This document shows positions 10,689-18,495 of a stretch of 64,000 nt of DNA, one piece after another. Position numbers and translations under genes: made by a program. Source of the stretch: Polynucleobacter sp. HIN7 (GTDB taxonomy: Bacteria; Pseudomonadota; Gammaproteobacteria; Burkholderiales; Burkholderiaceae); NCBI RefSeq assembly GCF_030297595.1, contig NZ_AP028138.1, positions 496,001 to 560,000 of the forward strand. Reading direction: 5' to 3'. Within the stretch, counting starts at the first letter, position 1. Each line of letters opens with the position of its first letter. A model generated the notes under the pieces. That model had not been told where the DNA came from. It did no database searches and saw only the letters and a list, made by a program, of their open reading frames with translations.

Positions 10689-10724
10689 TTTGAGTTGTTG
10701 TTTGGTGGATTCCAAACCAATTAG

Positions 10725-10798
10725 GGCGCGTTGGCCGAGTGGTTAGGCAGGAGCCTGCAAAGCTTCGTACGGGGGTTCGATTCCCTCACGCGCCTCCA
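10725..10798 (+). tRNA. tRNA-Cys (anticodon GCA)
   Basis: A 74-base tRNA with an encoded CCA end. The acceptor stem is GGCGCGT/ACGCGCC with discriminator U73, typical of tRNA-Cys. The anticodon GCA is at 10757-10759 in CCTGCAAAG. The T-arm GGGGG-TTCGATT-CCCTC holds one G-U pair. The rest of the gap 10512-10879 holds only tRNA-Gly, the terminator and the promoter at 10809. Confidence 0.95.
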
Positions 10799-10808
10799 CC
10801 CATAATCA

Positions 10809-10836
10809 TTGACGAATTAACCCTCTGCCCTAAAAT
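10809..10836 (+). promoter_or_regulatory. Sigma-70-type promoter for the lipoprotein gene
   Basis: TTGACG (10809-10814) and TAAAAT (10831-10836) are separated by 16 bases, each one mismatch from consensus. Transcription would start at about 10843, giving a leader of about 37 bases before ATG 10880. It lies 11 bases after tRNA-Cys, so the lipoprotein gene is probably an independent unit. Confidence 0.7.
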
Positions 10837-10879
10837 AGAGACCGTTGGTACTTTTATCCATTAGCCTTGGAACAAAACC

Positions 10880-11338
10880 ATGAATCGATTAATCTCCAAA
10901 ACTCACTTTGTTGCTCTTGCCGCTGCTGCGCTGTTGGGAGCCTGTGCCACTGGTGATAGCCCCACTGGAACTCAGGAAGAAATCAATCAAATCCAGGCGC
11001 AGTTGCTTGGCGACATGCCTTTGCCAACTGGGGCCAAAATTATTGGGTCTGATTCATTAATTATTGGTCGTGGTGATGGCTGGGTAGGCCGCGTTAATAT
11101 CAGCGCATTACAAGGTGCAACCGATGTGTACGCGTTTTTTCAGTCCGAATATCCCAAAGCGGGGTGGACCACGGTTACCGCCACGAAATCAAAAACCAGT
11201 TTCTTGGTCTTTACCAAAGGCGAACGCACTTGCACGGTTGAAATTAATGAGGGATCTCTAACAGGCCCTAAATCCATCATCACCATCACCTCTTCGCCTA
11301 AAAATGCGAATGTGATTGCGCCGACCCGTAAGCCTTAA
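10880..11338 (+). CDS. Small predicted lipoprotein of unknown function
   Basis: The 152-residue product has a lipoprotein signal peptide: basic start MNRLISK, hydrophobic core ALAAAALLG and lipobox LGAC, so Cys22 is the predicted lipidated residue. The mature part is about 130 residues, with a region resembling small envelope proteins ([40 protein letters not shown]). I do not recognise the family, and no catalytic motif is visible. It has its own promoter and its stop overlaps the convergent lexA stop by four bases (TTAA), leaving no terminator between them. Confidence 0.85.
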   Translation: MNRLISKTHFVALAAAALLGACATGDSPTGTQEEINQIQAQLLGDMPLPTGAKIIGSDSLIIGRGDGWVGRVNISALQGATDVYAFFQSEYPKAGWTTVTATKSKTSFLVFTKGERTCTVEINEGSLTGPKSIITITSSPKNANVIAPTRKP

Positions 11339-12039
11339 AGTCCGTTTGCTCGGATTAGCCCAACCGCTTGCCCCTCAAGGGCAAAGTTGGAATCTGCGAG
11401 AACGATGATGTTCTCAAAATCTGGATTTTCAGCTTGGAGCTCGAGGTATGAACCAGCAGCCCCTTTCTTTTGCAAAAAGCGCTTTACAGTGACCTCATCA
11501 TCGATGCGAGCAACCACGATGTCGCCATTACGCGCTTCAGTGGTCTTTTTAACGGCTAAATAGTCACCATCGAGAATTCCTGCATCCCGCATACTCATCC
11601 CCTTGACGCGTAGCAGGTAGTCTGCGCCTTTACTAAACAAGCTAGGGTCAACTGGAATATGTTTCTCAATATGTTCAATCGCAGTAATGGGTGAGCCTGC
11701 GGCAACCCTACCAATTAAGGGAAGGGTCAGTTGTTGCAAACTGCCCGATGGCAAATTCAATTGACGAAAATTTTGCCCTTGTAAAAGAGTCTGCGTATTG
11801 GTAACTCGAATGCCCCTCGACGTTCCAGGACTTAATTCGATATAGCCCTTTTTGGCTAGAGCACGTAAATGCTCCTCGGCAGCATTGGCAGATGCAAAAC
11901 CAAGTCGATTTGCTATTTCAGCGCGGGTGGGAGGAAGACCACTTTCCTCAATGGCCAAGGTAATGAGCCCCAAAATCTCTTCCTGCCGAGCAGTCAGTTT
12001 TGGTAAAGATGGGCTGTCAATTACTGTATTTATGTTCAT
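11335..12039 (-). CDS. lexA: SOS response repressor LexA
   Basis: LexA represses DNA-damage genes and cleaves itself when RecA filaments form. The 234-residue product has an N-terminal winged helix ([46 protein letters not shown]), the Ala-Gly cleavage site in GRVAAGSP, the catalytic serine in [16 protein letters not shown] and the catalytic lysine in DEVTVKRF. I chose ATG 12039 (MNINTV). An upstream in-frame ATG at 12069 would put the operator and the -10 box inside the coding region. The next family-like residue run, LPKLTARQ, has no ATG, GTG or TTG before it. Confidence 0.96.
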   Translation of the reverse strand: MNINTVIDSPSLPKLTARQEEILGLITLAIEESGLPPTRAEIANRLGFASANAAEEHLRALAKKGYIELSPGTSRGIRVTNTQTLLQGQNFRQLNLPSGSLQQLTLPLIGRVAAGSPITAIEHIEKHIPVDPSLFSKGADYLLRVKGMSMRDAGILDGDYLAVKKTTEARNGDIVVARIDDEVTVKRFLQKKGAAGSYLELQAENPDFENIIVLADSNFALEGQAVGLIRANGL

Positions 12040-12040
12040 A

Positions 12041-12074
12041 CTGGGATTGTATACAGTAAAAAATGGCATTTCAA
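12041..12074 (-). promoter_or_regulatory. lexA promoter overlapped by a LexA operator (SOS box)
   Basis: Read on the minus strand, TTGAAA (12074-12069), a 17-base spacer and TACAAT (12051-12046) form a near-consensus sigma-70 promoter. The 16-base box at 12041-12056 fits CTG-N10-CAG, the SOS box pattern, and covers the -10 hexamer, so bound LexA would block polymerase. The predicted transcription start, about seven bases after the -10, falls on or next to the A of the start codon at 12039. Confidence 0.9.
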
Positions 12075-12103
12075 GAACTTTTGCTTGGTTGGATAATACC
12101 TAG

Positions 12104-13093
12104 ATGTCAAATTCCTCTATTTCTCCCTCTATTTTGGTGATAGGCACTGGCGGTACCATCGCTGGCCTTAGGACCGATTTAGGAAATGGGGGTTATCAAG
12201 CTGGTCAAGTGCCGATTTCAACCCTTTTGACCCAGATTAATAGCAAATTTCCTTTAAAAAACATGCAGTTATCAAATATTGATAGCTGTGATTTGAGTGA
12301 GCCCCTTCTAAGCGAATTAGGTGTCCAGGTTCGCATAGGACTAGCAGACCCCGAAGTAATAGGGATCGTAATTACCCATGGCACCGATACGATGGAAGAA
12401 ACCGCTACTTTTTTGGAGTTTGTCTGCGGTGGATCTGCCAGAAATTTTGGCAAGAAGGTGGTTTTGACTGGAGCGATGCTTCCCTCTGATCATCCACAGG
12501 CTGATGGTCCTGGGAATTTATCCGATGCGATTGAATTTGCTGGGAAAAGGGATGGTCAGAGTGGAATTTGGGCTGTGATGGGCTCTAAGCCAATACTGGG
12601 CCTTGCTTTGGTCAAGGGCCATAGCTCTCAGACGAACGCCTTTTTTGGTGAAGCGCTGCCTAATGATTGGGTTCAAGTTAGCAATGACTTACCGATACCA
12701 CCAGACAATCAATGGCCCTGGGTTGAAATTATTACAAGTCACGTCGGGGCCAGACCAGAAACCATTACCTTTTTAAAGAATCATGGGGTTCAGGGCATTG
12801 TTCTAGCAGGCACTGGTGCTAGTACCGTTCATGAGAGCCTTGCGCCCGCTTTGGAGCAGTTTATGGAGGCTGGTGGAGCCGTGGTGCGTGCCTCCCGAAT
12901 CGGTAGGGGCTATATTGGCGGAAGTCTTGCAAATGGCCGATTAGCAAAGGCATTGAGCGCGGGTAATTTAAATCCTGCAAAAGCCCGTATTGCTCTGCAG
13001 CTAGCCTTATTCGCTAGCACCCAATCAAGTCCTAATCCATTGAGTTGGCAGGATTATTTTGCTAGAATGGTGGGCTTACCGGAATTTCGGTAA
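12104..13093 (+). CDS. L-asparaginase, probably cytoplasmic
   Basis: The enzyme hydrolyses asparagine to aspartate and ammonia. The 329-residue product shows the first threonine motif GTGGTIAGL near residue 14 and the second motif THGTDTMEETATFLE near residue 90, then LTGAMLPSDHPQADGPGN and GIVLAGTGAST. There is no signal peptide, so it should be cytoplasmic. It is divergent from lexA with a 64-base gap that holds the lexA promoter. A -10-like GATAAT at 12092-12097 lies only seven bases before ATG 12104, which would make this transcript leaderless too. That is weak evidence. Confidence 0.9.
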   Translation: MSNSSISPSILVIGTGGTIAGLRTDLGNGGYQAGQVPISTLLTQINSKFPLKNMQLSNIDSCDLSEPLLSELGVQVRIGLADPEVIGIVITHGTDTMEETATFLEFVCGGSARNFGKKVVLTGAMLPSDHPQADGPGNLSDAIEFAGKRDGQSGIWAVMGSKPILGLALVKGHSSQTNAFFGEALPNDWVQVSNDLPIPPDNQWPWVEIITSHVGARPETITFLKNHGVQGIVLAGTGASTVHESLAPALEQFMEAGGAVVRASRIGRGYIGGSLANGRLAKALSAGNLNPAKARIALQLALFASTQSSPNPLSWQDYFARMVGLPEFR

Positions 13094-13130
13094 GTAATTT
13101 AAACAATTTGTTCCACCCTTGCTGCACTGG

Positions 13131-13159
13131 TGCTTAATTCTTGACAGCGGAATTAAGCA
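13131..13159 (+). promoter_or_regulatory. Perfect hairpin in the rpsF leader
   Basis: TGCTTAATTC (13131-13140) and GAATTAAGCA (13150-13159) are perfect ten-base inverted repeats around a nine-base loop, 36 bases before the rpsF start. No thymine run follows directly, so it is a poor terminator for the asparaginase gene. rpsF leaders are known to carry binding sites for the S6:S18 complex, and an autoregulatory role is possible. I could not match the bulged CCG reported for that motif. Confidence 0.55.
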
Positions 13160-13195
13160 AGACGCCTAGGCAGTTTTATCCATAAGGAGTGATTA

Positions 13196-13567
13196 ATGCG
13201 TCATTATGAAATCGTTTTTATCGTCCATCCGGACCAAAGCGAGCAGGTTCCAGCGATGATTGATCGCTACAAGTCGATCCTAACCACCCATGGTGGCAAA
13301 GTGCATCGCATCGAAGATTGGGGTCGTCGTCAGATGGCTTACATGATCGACAAGCTCGCTAAAGCCCACTACGTTTGCATGAATATTGAATGCGATCAAA
13401 AAACGCTTGAAGAACTCGAGCATGCATTTAAGTTCAATGATGCAGTGTTACGTCACCTCATTGTCAAGATGAAGAAGGCTGAGACTGAGCCATCCATCAT
13501 GATGAAAGAAGTGCAGCGTGAAGAAGCTCGCAAGCTCGCTCAAGCTGACGCACCGGCAGCAGCCTAA
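13196..13567 (+). CDS. rpsF: 30S ribosomal protein S6
   Basis: S6 binds the central domain of 16S rRNA together with S18. The 123-residue product starts [25 protein letters not shown] and contains [21 protein letters not shown], both characteristic. A strong ribosome-binding site TAAGGAGTG sits just before ATG 13196. It heads the rpsF-priB-rpsR-rplI cluster. Confidence 0.98.
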   Translation: MRHYEIVFIVHPDQSEQVPAMIDRYKSILTTHGGKVHRIEDWGRRQMAYMIDKLAKAHYVCMNIECDQKTLEELEHAFKFNDAVLRHLIVKMKKAETEPSIMMKEVQREEARKLAQADAPAAA

Positions 13568-13587
13568 TTATTGTTGAAAAGGAGGCT

Positions 13588-13623
13588 TTGATTCGTAAAA
13601 GTCGGTCTGATTGTGAAGCGTAG
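13588..13623 (+). CDS. Possible 11-codon leader reading frame before priB
   Basis: The best ribosome-binding sequence near priB, AAAAGGAGG (13577-13585), does not serve the priB GTG, which is 27 bases away. It lies two bases before TTG 13588. That frame encodes MIRKSRSDCEA and stops at TAG 13621-13623, just past the priB start at 13613. It could couple priB translation to ribosome passage. The short spacing and the TTG start make this uncertain. Confidence 0.3.
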   Translation: MIRKSRSDCEA

Positions 13624-13918
13624 TTCAAACCTTCTCATCCTGACTGCTTCTCTAATCGCCAAGGACGCCATTCGATATACCCCAGCGGGTTTGCCCGTGA
13701 TTCATTGTCAGTTACATCATGATGGTGAGTTAAGCGAAGCAAATCAAGTTCGGCAAATTCGGATGAATGTTGAAGCCGTGGCAATTGGTGAGATTCATCG
13801 AGAGTTACTAACGATGGATTTAGGAGCAGTAGCAGTATTTGAGGGGTTCTTAACGCAAAAGACCATACGAAATGAGCGCCTCGTTTTTCATATTACAAAG
13901 ATCACATCGAACAAATAG
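13613..13918 (+). CDS. priB: Primosomal replication protein N
   Basis: PriB is a small OB-fold single-strand-binding protein that helps PriA restart collapsed replication forks. The 101-residue product matches the betaproteobacterial form: LILTASLIAKDAIRYTPAGLPVIHCQLHHDGE. The frame is closed by TGA at 13589, and GTG 13613 is the only usual start before the conserved domain. The nearest strong Shine-Dalgarno is 27 bases upstream in front of a tiny overlapping frame. Confidence 0.92.
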   Translation: MKRSSNLLILTASLIAKDAIRYTPAGLPVIHCQLHHDGELSEANQVRQIRMNVEAVAIGEIHRELLTMDLGAVAVFEGFLTQKTIRNERLVFHITKITSNK

Positions 13919-13927
13919 GAAACCATC

Positions 13928-14209
13928 ATGGCTTTTGGAAAAATGAACAAAAAGACAGACTTCAAAAAGAAGCCTGCACAGAACCCACTCTTTAAACGCA
14001 AGCGTTATTGCCGTTTTACGGTTGGAGGCGTTGAGCAAATTGACTACAAGGATGTCGATACGCTTAAGGATTTTATTGGTGAGAACGCTAAGATTACGCC
14101 AGCTCGCTTAACGGGTACTAAGGCGCTGTATCAGCGTCAGTTGGATACCGCAATTAAACGCGCTCGCTTCTTGGCATTGCTGCCATTCTCAGATCAACAT
14201 AAGAAATAA
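13928..14209 (+). CDS. rpsR: 30S ribosomal protein S18
   Basis: A 93-residue S18, recognised by [28 protein letters not shown] and the basic helix [29 protein letters not shown]. It pairs with S6 in the small subunit. The ribosome-binding site is AGGAAACC before ATG 13928, nine bases after priB. Confidence 0.98.
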   Translation: MAFGKMNKKTDFKKKPAQNPLFKRKRYCRFTVGGVEQIDYKDVDTLKDFIGENAKITPARLTGTKALYQRQLDTAIKRARFLALLPFSDQHKK

Positions 14210-14222
14210 TTAGGAGCCCACG

Positions 14223-14675
14223 ATGCAAGTTATTCTGCTTGAAAAAGTAACCAATTTGGGCAACCTTGGTGATGTTGTTAAAGTCAAAGACGGGTTTGCT
14301 CGCAACTTTTTAATTCCTCAGCGCAAAGCGCGTCGCGCAACCGAGGCAGCCATTGCTGACTTTGCTGCACGTCGTGCCGAGCTTGAGAAGATTGCTGCAG
14401 AGAAGCTCGCGGCTGCGCAAGCGATTGGCGAGAAGCTCAAAGGCTTAGTGTTGGAGATTAGTCAAAAGGCCGGCGTTGATGGCCGTTTGTTTGGCTCAGT
14501 CACCAATCACGATATCGCTGAAGCTCTGGCGAAAAAGAGTTTTCAAATCGAGAAAGCTGCAGTTCGGATGCCAACCGGCCCATTGAAAGTAGTCGGTGAC
14601 CACCCAGTGGCTGTTGCTGTTCATACGGACGTTGTGGTTGATATTAATATTCGTGTGATTGGTGAGCAGGCCTAG
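14223..14675 (+). CDS. rplI: 50S ribosomal protein L9
   Basis: A 150-residue L9 with the N-terminal rRNA-binding domain [32 protein letters not shown], the long Ala/Glu-rich connecting helix and the C-terminal domain. It is the last ribosomal gene of the cluster; AGGAG precedes ATG 14223. dnaB begins 22 bases later. Confidence 0.98.
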   Translation: MQVILLEKVTNLGNLGDVVKVKDGFARNFLIPQRKARRATEAAIADFAARRAELEKIAAEKLAAAQAIGEKLKGLVLEISQKAGVDGRLFGSVTNHDIAEALAKKSFQIEKAAVRMPTGPLKVVGDHPVAVAVHTDVVVDINIRVIGEQA

Positions 14676-14697
14676 TTGACTTCGGTACACTAGCCCT

Positions 14698-16143
14698 ATG
14701 GCCGAACCTCGCAACCGTCCCGTACCAATGAACCCAGGCATGCCTGGGCCTGGTGACGCGGTTGTGCAGGCTCTCAAAGTCCCACCCCATTCCGTCGAGG
14801 CTGAGCAATCGGTTCTCGGCGGTTTGCTTTTGGATAACACCGCATGGGATCGTTTAGGCGGTATCCTCTCCGAGCGGGATTTCTATCGTAGCGAGCATGC
14901 GCTGATTTATCTGGTTATCGAGCGTTTAATCGGCGATAACCGACCGGCTGACGTGATTACTGTATTTGAGGCGATCAAGAATGAGCCCGAAGCAGATCTC
15001 ATCGGTATCGATTATTTAAATTCCTTAGCACAAAATACTCCTAGTGCAGCCAATATCAAAGGTTATGCAGAGATCATTCGGGATCGCAGTATCTTACGCC
15101 GCTTAATTGAGGTCTCAGACAGTATTGTCAATACGGCATTTATGCCTGAGGGTCGATCAGTTCGTACCTTACTGGATGAGGCTGAATCACGCATTCTGCA
15201 AATTGGTGAAGAAGGTAGTCGCAAAGCAGATTATCTCGAAATCGAACCTCTTTTAAAGGCGGTGGTTGCGCGTATTGATGAGTTATATAACCGTGATGGC
15301 GGTAGCGACATTACTGGAATCGCAACTGGTTTTATTGATCTCGATAAACAAACCAGTGGTCTGCAAAAAGGCGATCTGGTCATTGTGGCTGGCAGACCCT
15401 CGATGGGTAAGACCGCGTTAGCCCTAAATTTTGCTGAGAATGTGGCCTTGCATGAAGGTCTCCCGGTTGTTGTGTTTTCGATGGAGATGTCTGGAGCGCA
15501 ACTAGCAACCCGTTTACTTGGATCCGTCGGCCGAGTTGATCAAAGTCGGATGCGGACTGGTAAGTTAAATGATGATGAGTGGCCACGTGTTACTGATGCG
15601 ATTGCACGACTGAGTAATACCCAAATCCTCATTGATGAGACCGGCTCCTTAACCTGTCTCGAGTTGCGCGCCCGCGCTCGTCGTATTGCGCGCAATTATG
15701 GCGGCACCCTGGGAATGGTTGTGGTTGATTATCTGCAATTAATGAGTGGTAGCTCGGGTGGCGGTGGAGAAAACAGAGCCACCGAAATCTCTGAGATCTC
15801 AAGATCTTTGAAGTCGCTAGCCAAAGAGTTGCAGTGCCCAGTGGTCGCCTTATCTCAGCTTAATCGTGGTCTTGAGCAACGTCCCAATAAACGACCTGTC
15901 ATGTCTGATCTGCGTGAGTCTGGAGCCATTGAGCAAGACGCTGACTTAATTTTGTTTATTTATCGTGATGAGGTATATCACCCAGACACCACAACCGATA
16001 AAGGTGTGGCCGAAGTCATTATTGGTAAGCAGCGTAATGGTCCAATTGGTACAGTCCGCCTGAGTTGGCAAGGACAGTTCACTAAGTTCGATAACTTGGC
16101 CCCCAATACACCTTCGTATGGCGGTGGGTTTAGCCCCTTTTAA
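14698..16143 (+). CDS. dnaB: Replicative DNA helicase DnaB
   Basis: DnaB is the ring helicase that unwinds the replication fork 5' to 3'. The 481-residue product has the N-terminal collar domain (HSVEAEQSVLGGLLLDN), a linker and the RecA-like core with Walker A AGRPSMGKTALA, Walker B MVVVDYLQLM and the terminal DLRESGAIEQDADLILFIYRDE. No intein is present. An extra Gly-rich loop (GSSGGGGENR) follows Walker B, as usual. The stop overlaps the convergent NlpC gene by four bases. Confidence 0.98.
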   Translation: MAEPRNRPVPMNPGMPGPGDAVVQALKVPPHSVEAEQSVLGGLLLDNTAWDRLGGILSERDFYRSEHALIYLVIERLIGDNRPADVITVFEAIKNEPEADLIGIDYLNSLAQNTPSAANIKGYAEIIRDRSILRRLIEVSDSIVNTAFMPEGRSVRTLLDEAESRILQIGEEGSRKADYLEIEPLLKAVVARIDELYNRDGGSDITGIATGFIDLDKQTSGLQKGDLVIVAGRPSMGKTALALNFAENVALHEGLPVVVFSMEMSGAQLATRLLGSVGRVDQSRMRTGKLNDDEWPRVTDAIARLSNTQILIDETGSLTCLELRARARRIARNYGGTLGMVVVDYLQLMSGSSGGGGENRATEISEISRSLKSLAKELQCPVVALSQLNRGLEQRPNKRPVMSDLRESGAIEQDADLILFIYRDEVYHPDTTTDKGVAEVIIGKQRNGPIGTVRLSWQGQFTKFDNLAPNTPSYGGGFSPF

Positions 16144-16673
16144 TTGCCTGTAATCCGGCGCGCCTCGGTATAGCGTGCTGCCCAGTAGGGTGAATCAATC
16201 CGTTCAAGACGGACTGTGCCACCTGCGCTAGGCGCATGTACAAAACGGCCTTGGCCAACATAAATTCCGGCATGAGAGTAGCGCTCACCAGTGGTATTAA
16301 AGAACACCAAGTCGCCGGGCGCAGGAGCCTGTTGCCCAATACCAGTGCCAACATTACTCATTTGCTGAATCGTTCTTGGTAGTTTGATGCCCGAGCTGTT
16401 TTTGTAGACGTAAACAATTAATCCACTGCAATCAAATCCACCTGCTGGGGTGTTGCCGCCATAACGATAAGGGACTCCGACCAAGCCCATTGCTGCAATC
16501 GAAATACCTTCGTTACCAACGCTTGTATCGTTCTTAAAGTGCGCAATACGCGGGTTACTTACCACCCCGCCAGATTTACGAGTTGGGGTGGTGGAGCAAG
16601 CACTGAGTGTTAATACACTCAGTGCAACCACCGCTGTGACTAGTAAATTGGTATTACAGTGCTTCAGCTGCAT
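16140..16673 (-). CDS. NlpC/P60 family lipoprotein, predicted peptidoglycan endopeptidase
   Basis: The 177-residue product has a signal peptide with lipobox LSAC (Cys about residue 26). The NlpC/P60 domain carries the catalytic cysteine in GGFDCSGLIVYVY, the first histidine in RYSHAGIYVGQG and the second in FVHAPSAGG. Members cut peptide stems in peptidoglycan, for example E. coli Spr/MepS. The match here is to the family, not to a specific substrate. Its start lies 20 bases inside the end of the PhoH gene, so the two are probably co-transcribed and coupled. Confidence 0.92.
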   Translation of the reverse strand: MQLKHCNTNLLVTAVVALSVLTLSACSTTPTRKSGGVVSNPRIAHFKNDTSVGNEGISIAAMGLVGVPYRYGGNTPAGGFDCSGLIVYVYKNSSGIKLPRTIQQMSNVGTGIGQQAPAPGDLVFFNTTGERYSHAGIYVGQGRFVHAPSAGGTVRLERIDSPYWAARYTEARRITGN

Positions 16674-18318
16674 GATCGGCTAGTCGCGAACGTTCGCCAC
16701 GAGCCAAGGTAATGTGACCGCTGTGACGCCAACCTTTAAAACGATCGACCACATAGGTAAGACCGGATGAGCCCTCAGTAAGATAAGGAGTATCAATTTG
16801 GGCAATGTTCCCAAGGCATACGATTTTGGTACCGGGACCAGCTCGTGTAACAAGCGTTTTCATCTGTTTAGGTGTTAAGTTCTGAGCTTCATCAATAATC
16901 AGAAATTTACTCACAAATGTACGACCTCGCATGAAGTTCATGCTTTTAACCTTAATCCGAGAGCGGATTAGCTCTTGAGTGGCAGCGCGACCCCATTCTC
17001 CTGCAGTGTCGTCACTCCGATGTAATACCTCTAAGTTGTCGTCAAAAGCGCCCATCCAGGGCTGCATTTTTTCTTCTTCGGTGCCTGGTAAAAATCCAAT
17101 ATCTTCACCAACCGGAACGGTTGCTCGAGTAATGATGATCTCGTTATAGCGTTTGCTATCCAACACTTGCTCAAGGCCGGCTGCAAGGGCAAGTAAAGTT
17201 TTACCGGTACCAGCTTGACCAAGCAGGGTCACAAAATCAATGTCTGGATTCATGAGGAGATTCATGGCAAAGTTTTGCTCGCGATTACGCGCGGTGATAC
17301 TCCACACATTATTTTTCTGATGGGAATAATCCTTCAGAGTTTGAAGCAAAGCAGTCTTGCCATTGATTTCGCGCACCAGGGCATAAAAGGGTGTTGTACC
17401 GTCTGGATTTTCTTGATAAACAAATTGATTGATGAGCATGCTGGGTACTAGCGGACCAGTAACCCGATAAAACATCGTGCCGCTTTTGCCATCTGCCCAA
17501 CTCTCCATGGCCTTGCCATGCTTCGGCCAAAAGTCACTCGGTAGCGCCATCACGCCCGAGTACATTAAATCTCGATCTTCTAAGACCTGGTCATTGAAGT
17601 AATCTTCGGCCGGAAGGCCTAGAGCTCTGGCCTTAATTCGCATATTGATATCTTTCGATACCAAAACAACTTCTTGCTGAGGTTTGGCTTTTTGCAGATC
17701 ACGAACCACCCCTAAAATCAGGTTATCGCCTTTACCCTCTGGCAACCCCTCGGGTAGGGGGGCGGTGGAAAACTGGGTCTGGAAAAATAACCTCCCCGTT
17801 GCATCTTGATTACCCAATTTATTGAGCGGGATTCCTTCGTCGAGCTGACCGCTGGTACCGGCAATCAGCTGGTCGAGCGAGCGACTCACCATGCGTGCAT
17901 TACGAGCAACCTCACTCATCCCCTTTTTATGGTTGTCGAGCTCCTCAAGGGTTGTCATGGGCAGATATAAATCGTGCTCCTCAAACCGAAAGAGCGAGGA
18001 CGGATCGTGCATTAATACATTGGTATCCAAGACAAATAGACTTGGTGGACCTGTACGCACTGTGCGCTTTGGTCGCTCTGGCTTGGAGTCCAGTTGCTTT
18101 TCCAGATGTTGGGTGGGAGCAATTGTTTTAATCTGTTCTAATGCCGCCTCCGCGGCTGACAGATCATCATCCATATCAATATTGGGTTCTACCTCTTGGG
18201 CCCAGCTTGGCGCATGTGCTTTTTTTACCTTTTTAGGGGGATTTTTGAGATCCGGCGTTTTCTGACGACTTAAATTGACTTGATCGGCAATTTGGGTGGG
18301 CAGTGGAGGTAATGGCAT
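16654..18318 (-). CDS. PIN domain-PhoH fusion ATPase (PhoH2/YlaK type)
   Basis: The 554-residue protein joins a PIN ribonuclease domain (LFVLDTNVLMHDPSSLF, TTLEELDNHKKG, then the acidic VSKDINMRIKA) to a PhoH P-loop domain with Walker A LGQAGTGKTLLALA, Walker B FLIIDEAQNLTP and a terminal HITLARGERS. This architecture is proposed to be an ATP-dependent RNA-unwinding ribonuclease. A charged, low-complexity N-terminal stretch of about 95 residues precedes the PIN domain. The start at 18318 has AGGAG ten bases upstream (18333-18329). An RNA-like element with a terminator lies directly before it. Confidence 0.93.
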   Translation of the reverse strand: MPLPPLPTQIADQVNLSRQKTPDLKNPPKKVKKAHAPSWAQEVEPNIDMDDDLSAAEAALEQIKTIAPTQHLEKQLDSKPERPKRTVRTGPPSLFVLDTNVLMHDPSSLFRFEEHDLYLPMTTLEELDNHKKGMSEVARNARMVSRSLDQLIAGTSGQLDEGIPLNKLGNQDATGRLFFQTQFSTAPLPEGLPEGKGDNLILGVVRDLQKAKPQQEVVLVSKDINMRIKARALGLPAEDYFNDQVLEDRDLMYSGVMALPSDFWPKHGKAMESWADGKSGTMFYRVTGPLVPSMLINQFVYQENPDGTTPFYALVREINGKTALLQTLKDYSHQKNNVWSITARNREQNFAMNLLMNPDIDFVTLLGQAGTGKTLLALAAGLEQVLDSKRYNEIIITRATVPVGEDIGFLPGTEEEKMQPWMGAFDDNLEVLHRSDDTAGEWGRAATQELIRSRIKVKSMNFMRGRTFVSKFLIIDEAQNLTPKQMKTLVTRAGPGTKIVCLGNIAQIDTPYLTEGSSGLTYVVDRFKGWRHSGHITLARGERSRLADHAAEAL

Positions 18319-18338
18319 GCGAGAACTTCTCCTAAATG

Positions 18339-18372
18339 AAAAAACCGCCTACGAAGAGCGAAAGGCGGTTTT
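18339..18372 (-). terminator. Intrinsic terminator between the RNA element and phoH
   Basis: On the minus strand AAAACCGCCT (18372-18363) pairs perfectly with AGGCGGTTTT (18350-18341) across a 12-base loop, and the thymine run continues to TTTTTT. The thymines are on the minus-strand side, so it acts on transcripts coming from bcp or from the promoter at 18496-18523, about 20 bases before the phoH start codon. Confidence 0.85.
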
Positions 18373-18489
18373 GAGGGGTGACGCAGAGGGCGGGATCATA
18401 TGCACGATTTACTAGGGGGCCGGTCTCCCGTCGTGGCCTAAATAGACCCCGATGCGGGTTTAATGGCATCCATCGCTTACGGTGCATAT
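18373..18489 (-). ncRNA. Candidate structured small RNA or phoH leader
   Basis: No plausible protein gene covers this stretch. A promoter predicts a transcript start at about 18489, exactly at the base of an eight-pair helix formed by ATATGCAC (18489-18482) and GTGCATAT (18405-18398). Inside it, GATGC/GCATC (18470-18466 with 18455-18451) and GGTCT/AGACC (18448-18444 with 18426-18422) can form two more helices. An alternative pairing ATTTAGGCC with GGCC...TAAAT is possible. A C-rich single-stranded part (18396-18374) leads into the terminator. It may be a free RNA of about 150 bases or an attenuating leader of phoH. I recognise no known family. Confidence 0.5.
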
Positions 18490-18495
18490 AGCCAT

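Noticed and set aside
13141..13146. Perfect TTGACA before rpsF as a -35 element
   Set aside because: No acceptable -10 lies 16 to 18 bases downstream (the sequence there is GCCTAGG), and the hexamer forms the hairpin loop.
14678..14692. TTGACT and TACACT between rplI and dnaB as a promoter
   Set aside because: The hexamers are only four bases apart, so they cannot form one promoter.
18373..18489. 6S RNA, tmRNA, SRP RNA or RNase P RNA identity for the phoH-upstream element
   Set aside because: None of the conserved segments I know for these RNAs is present, and the length is wrong for tmRNA and RNase P.
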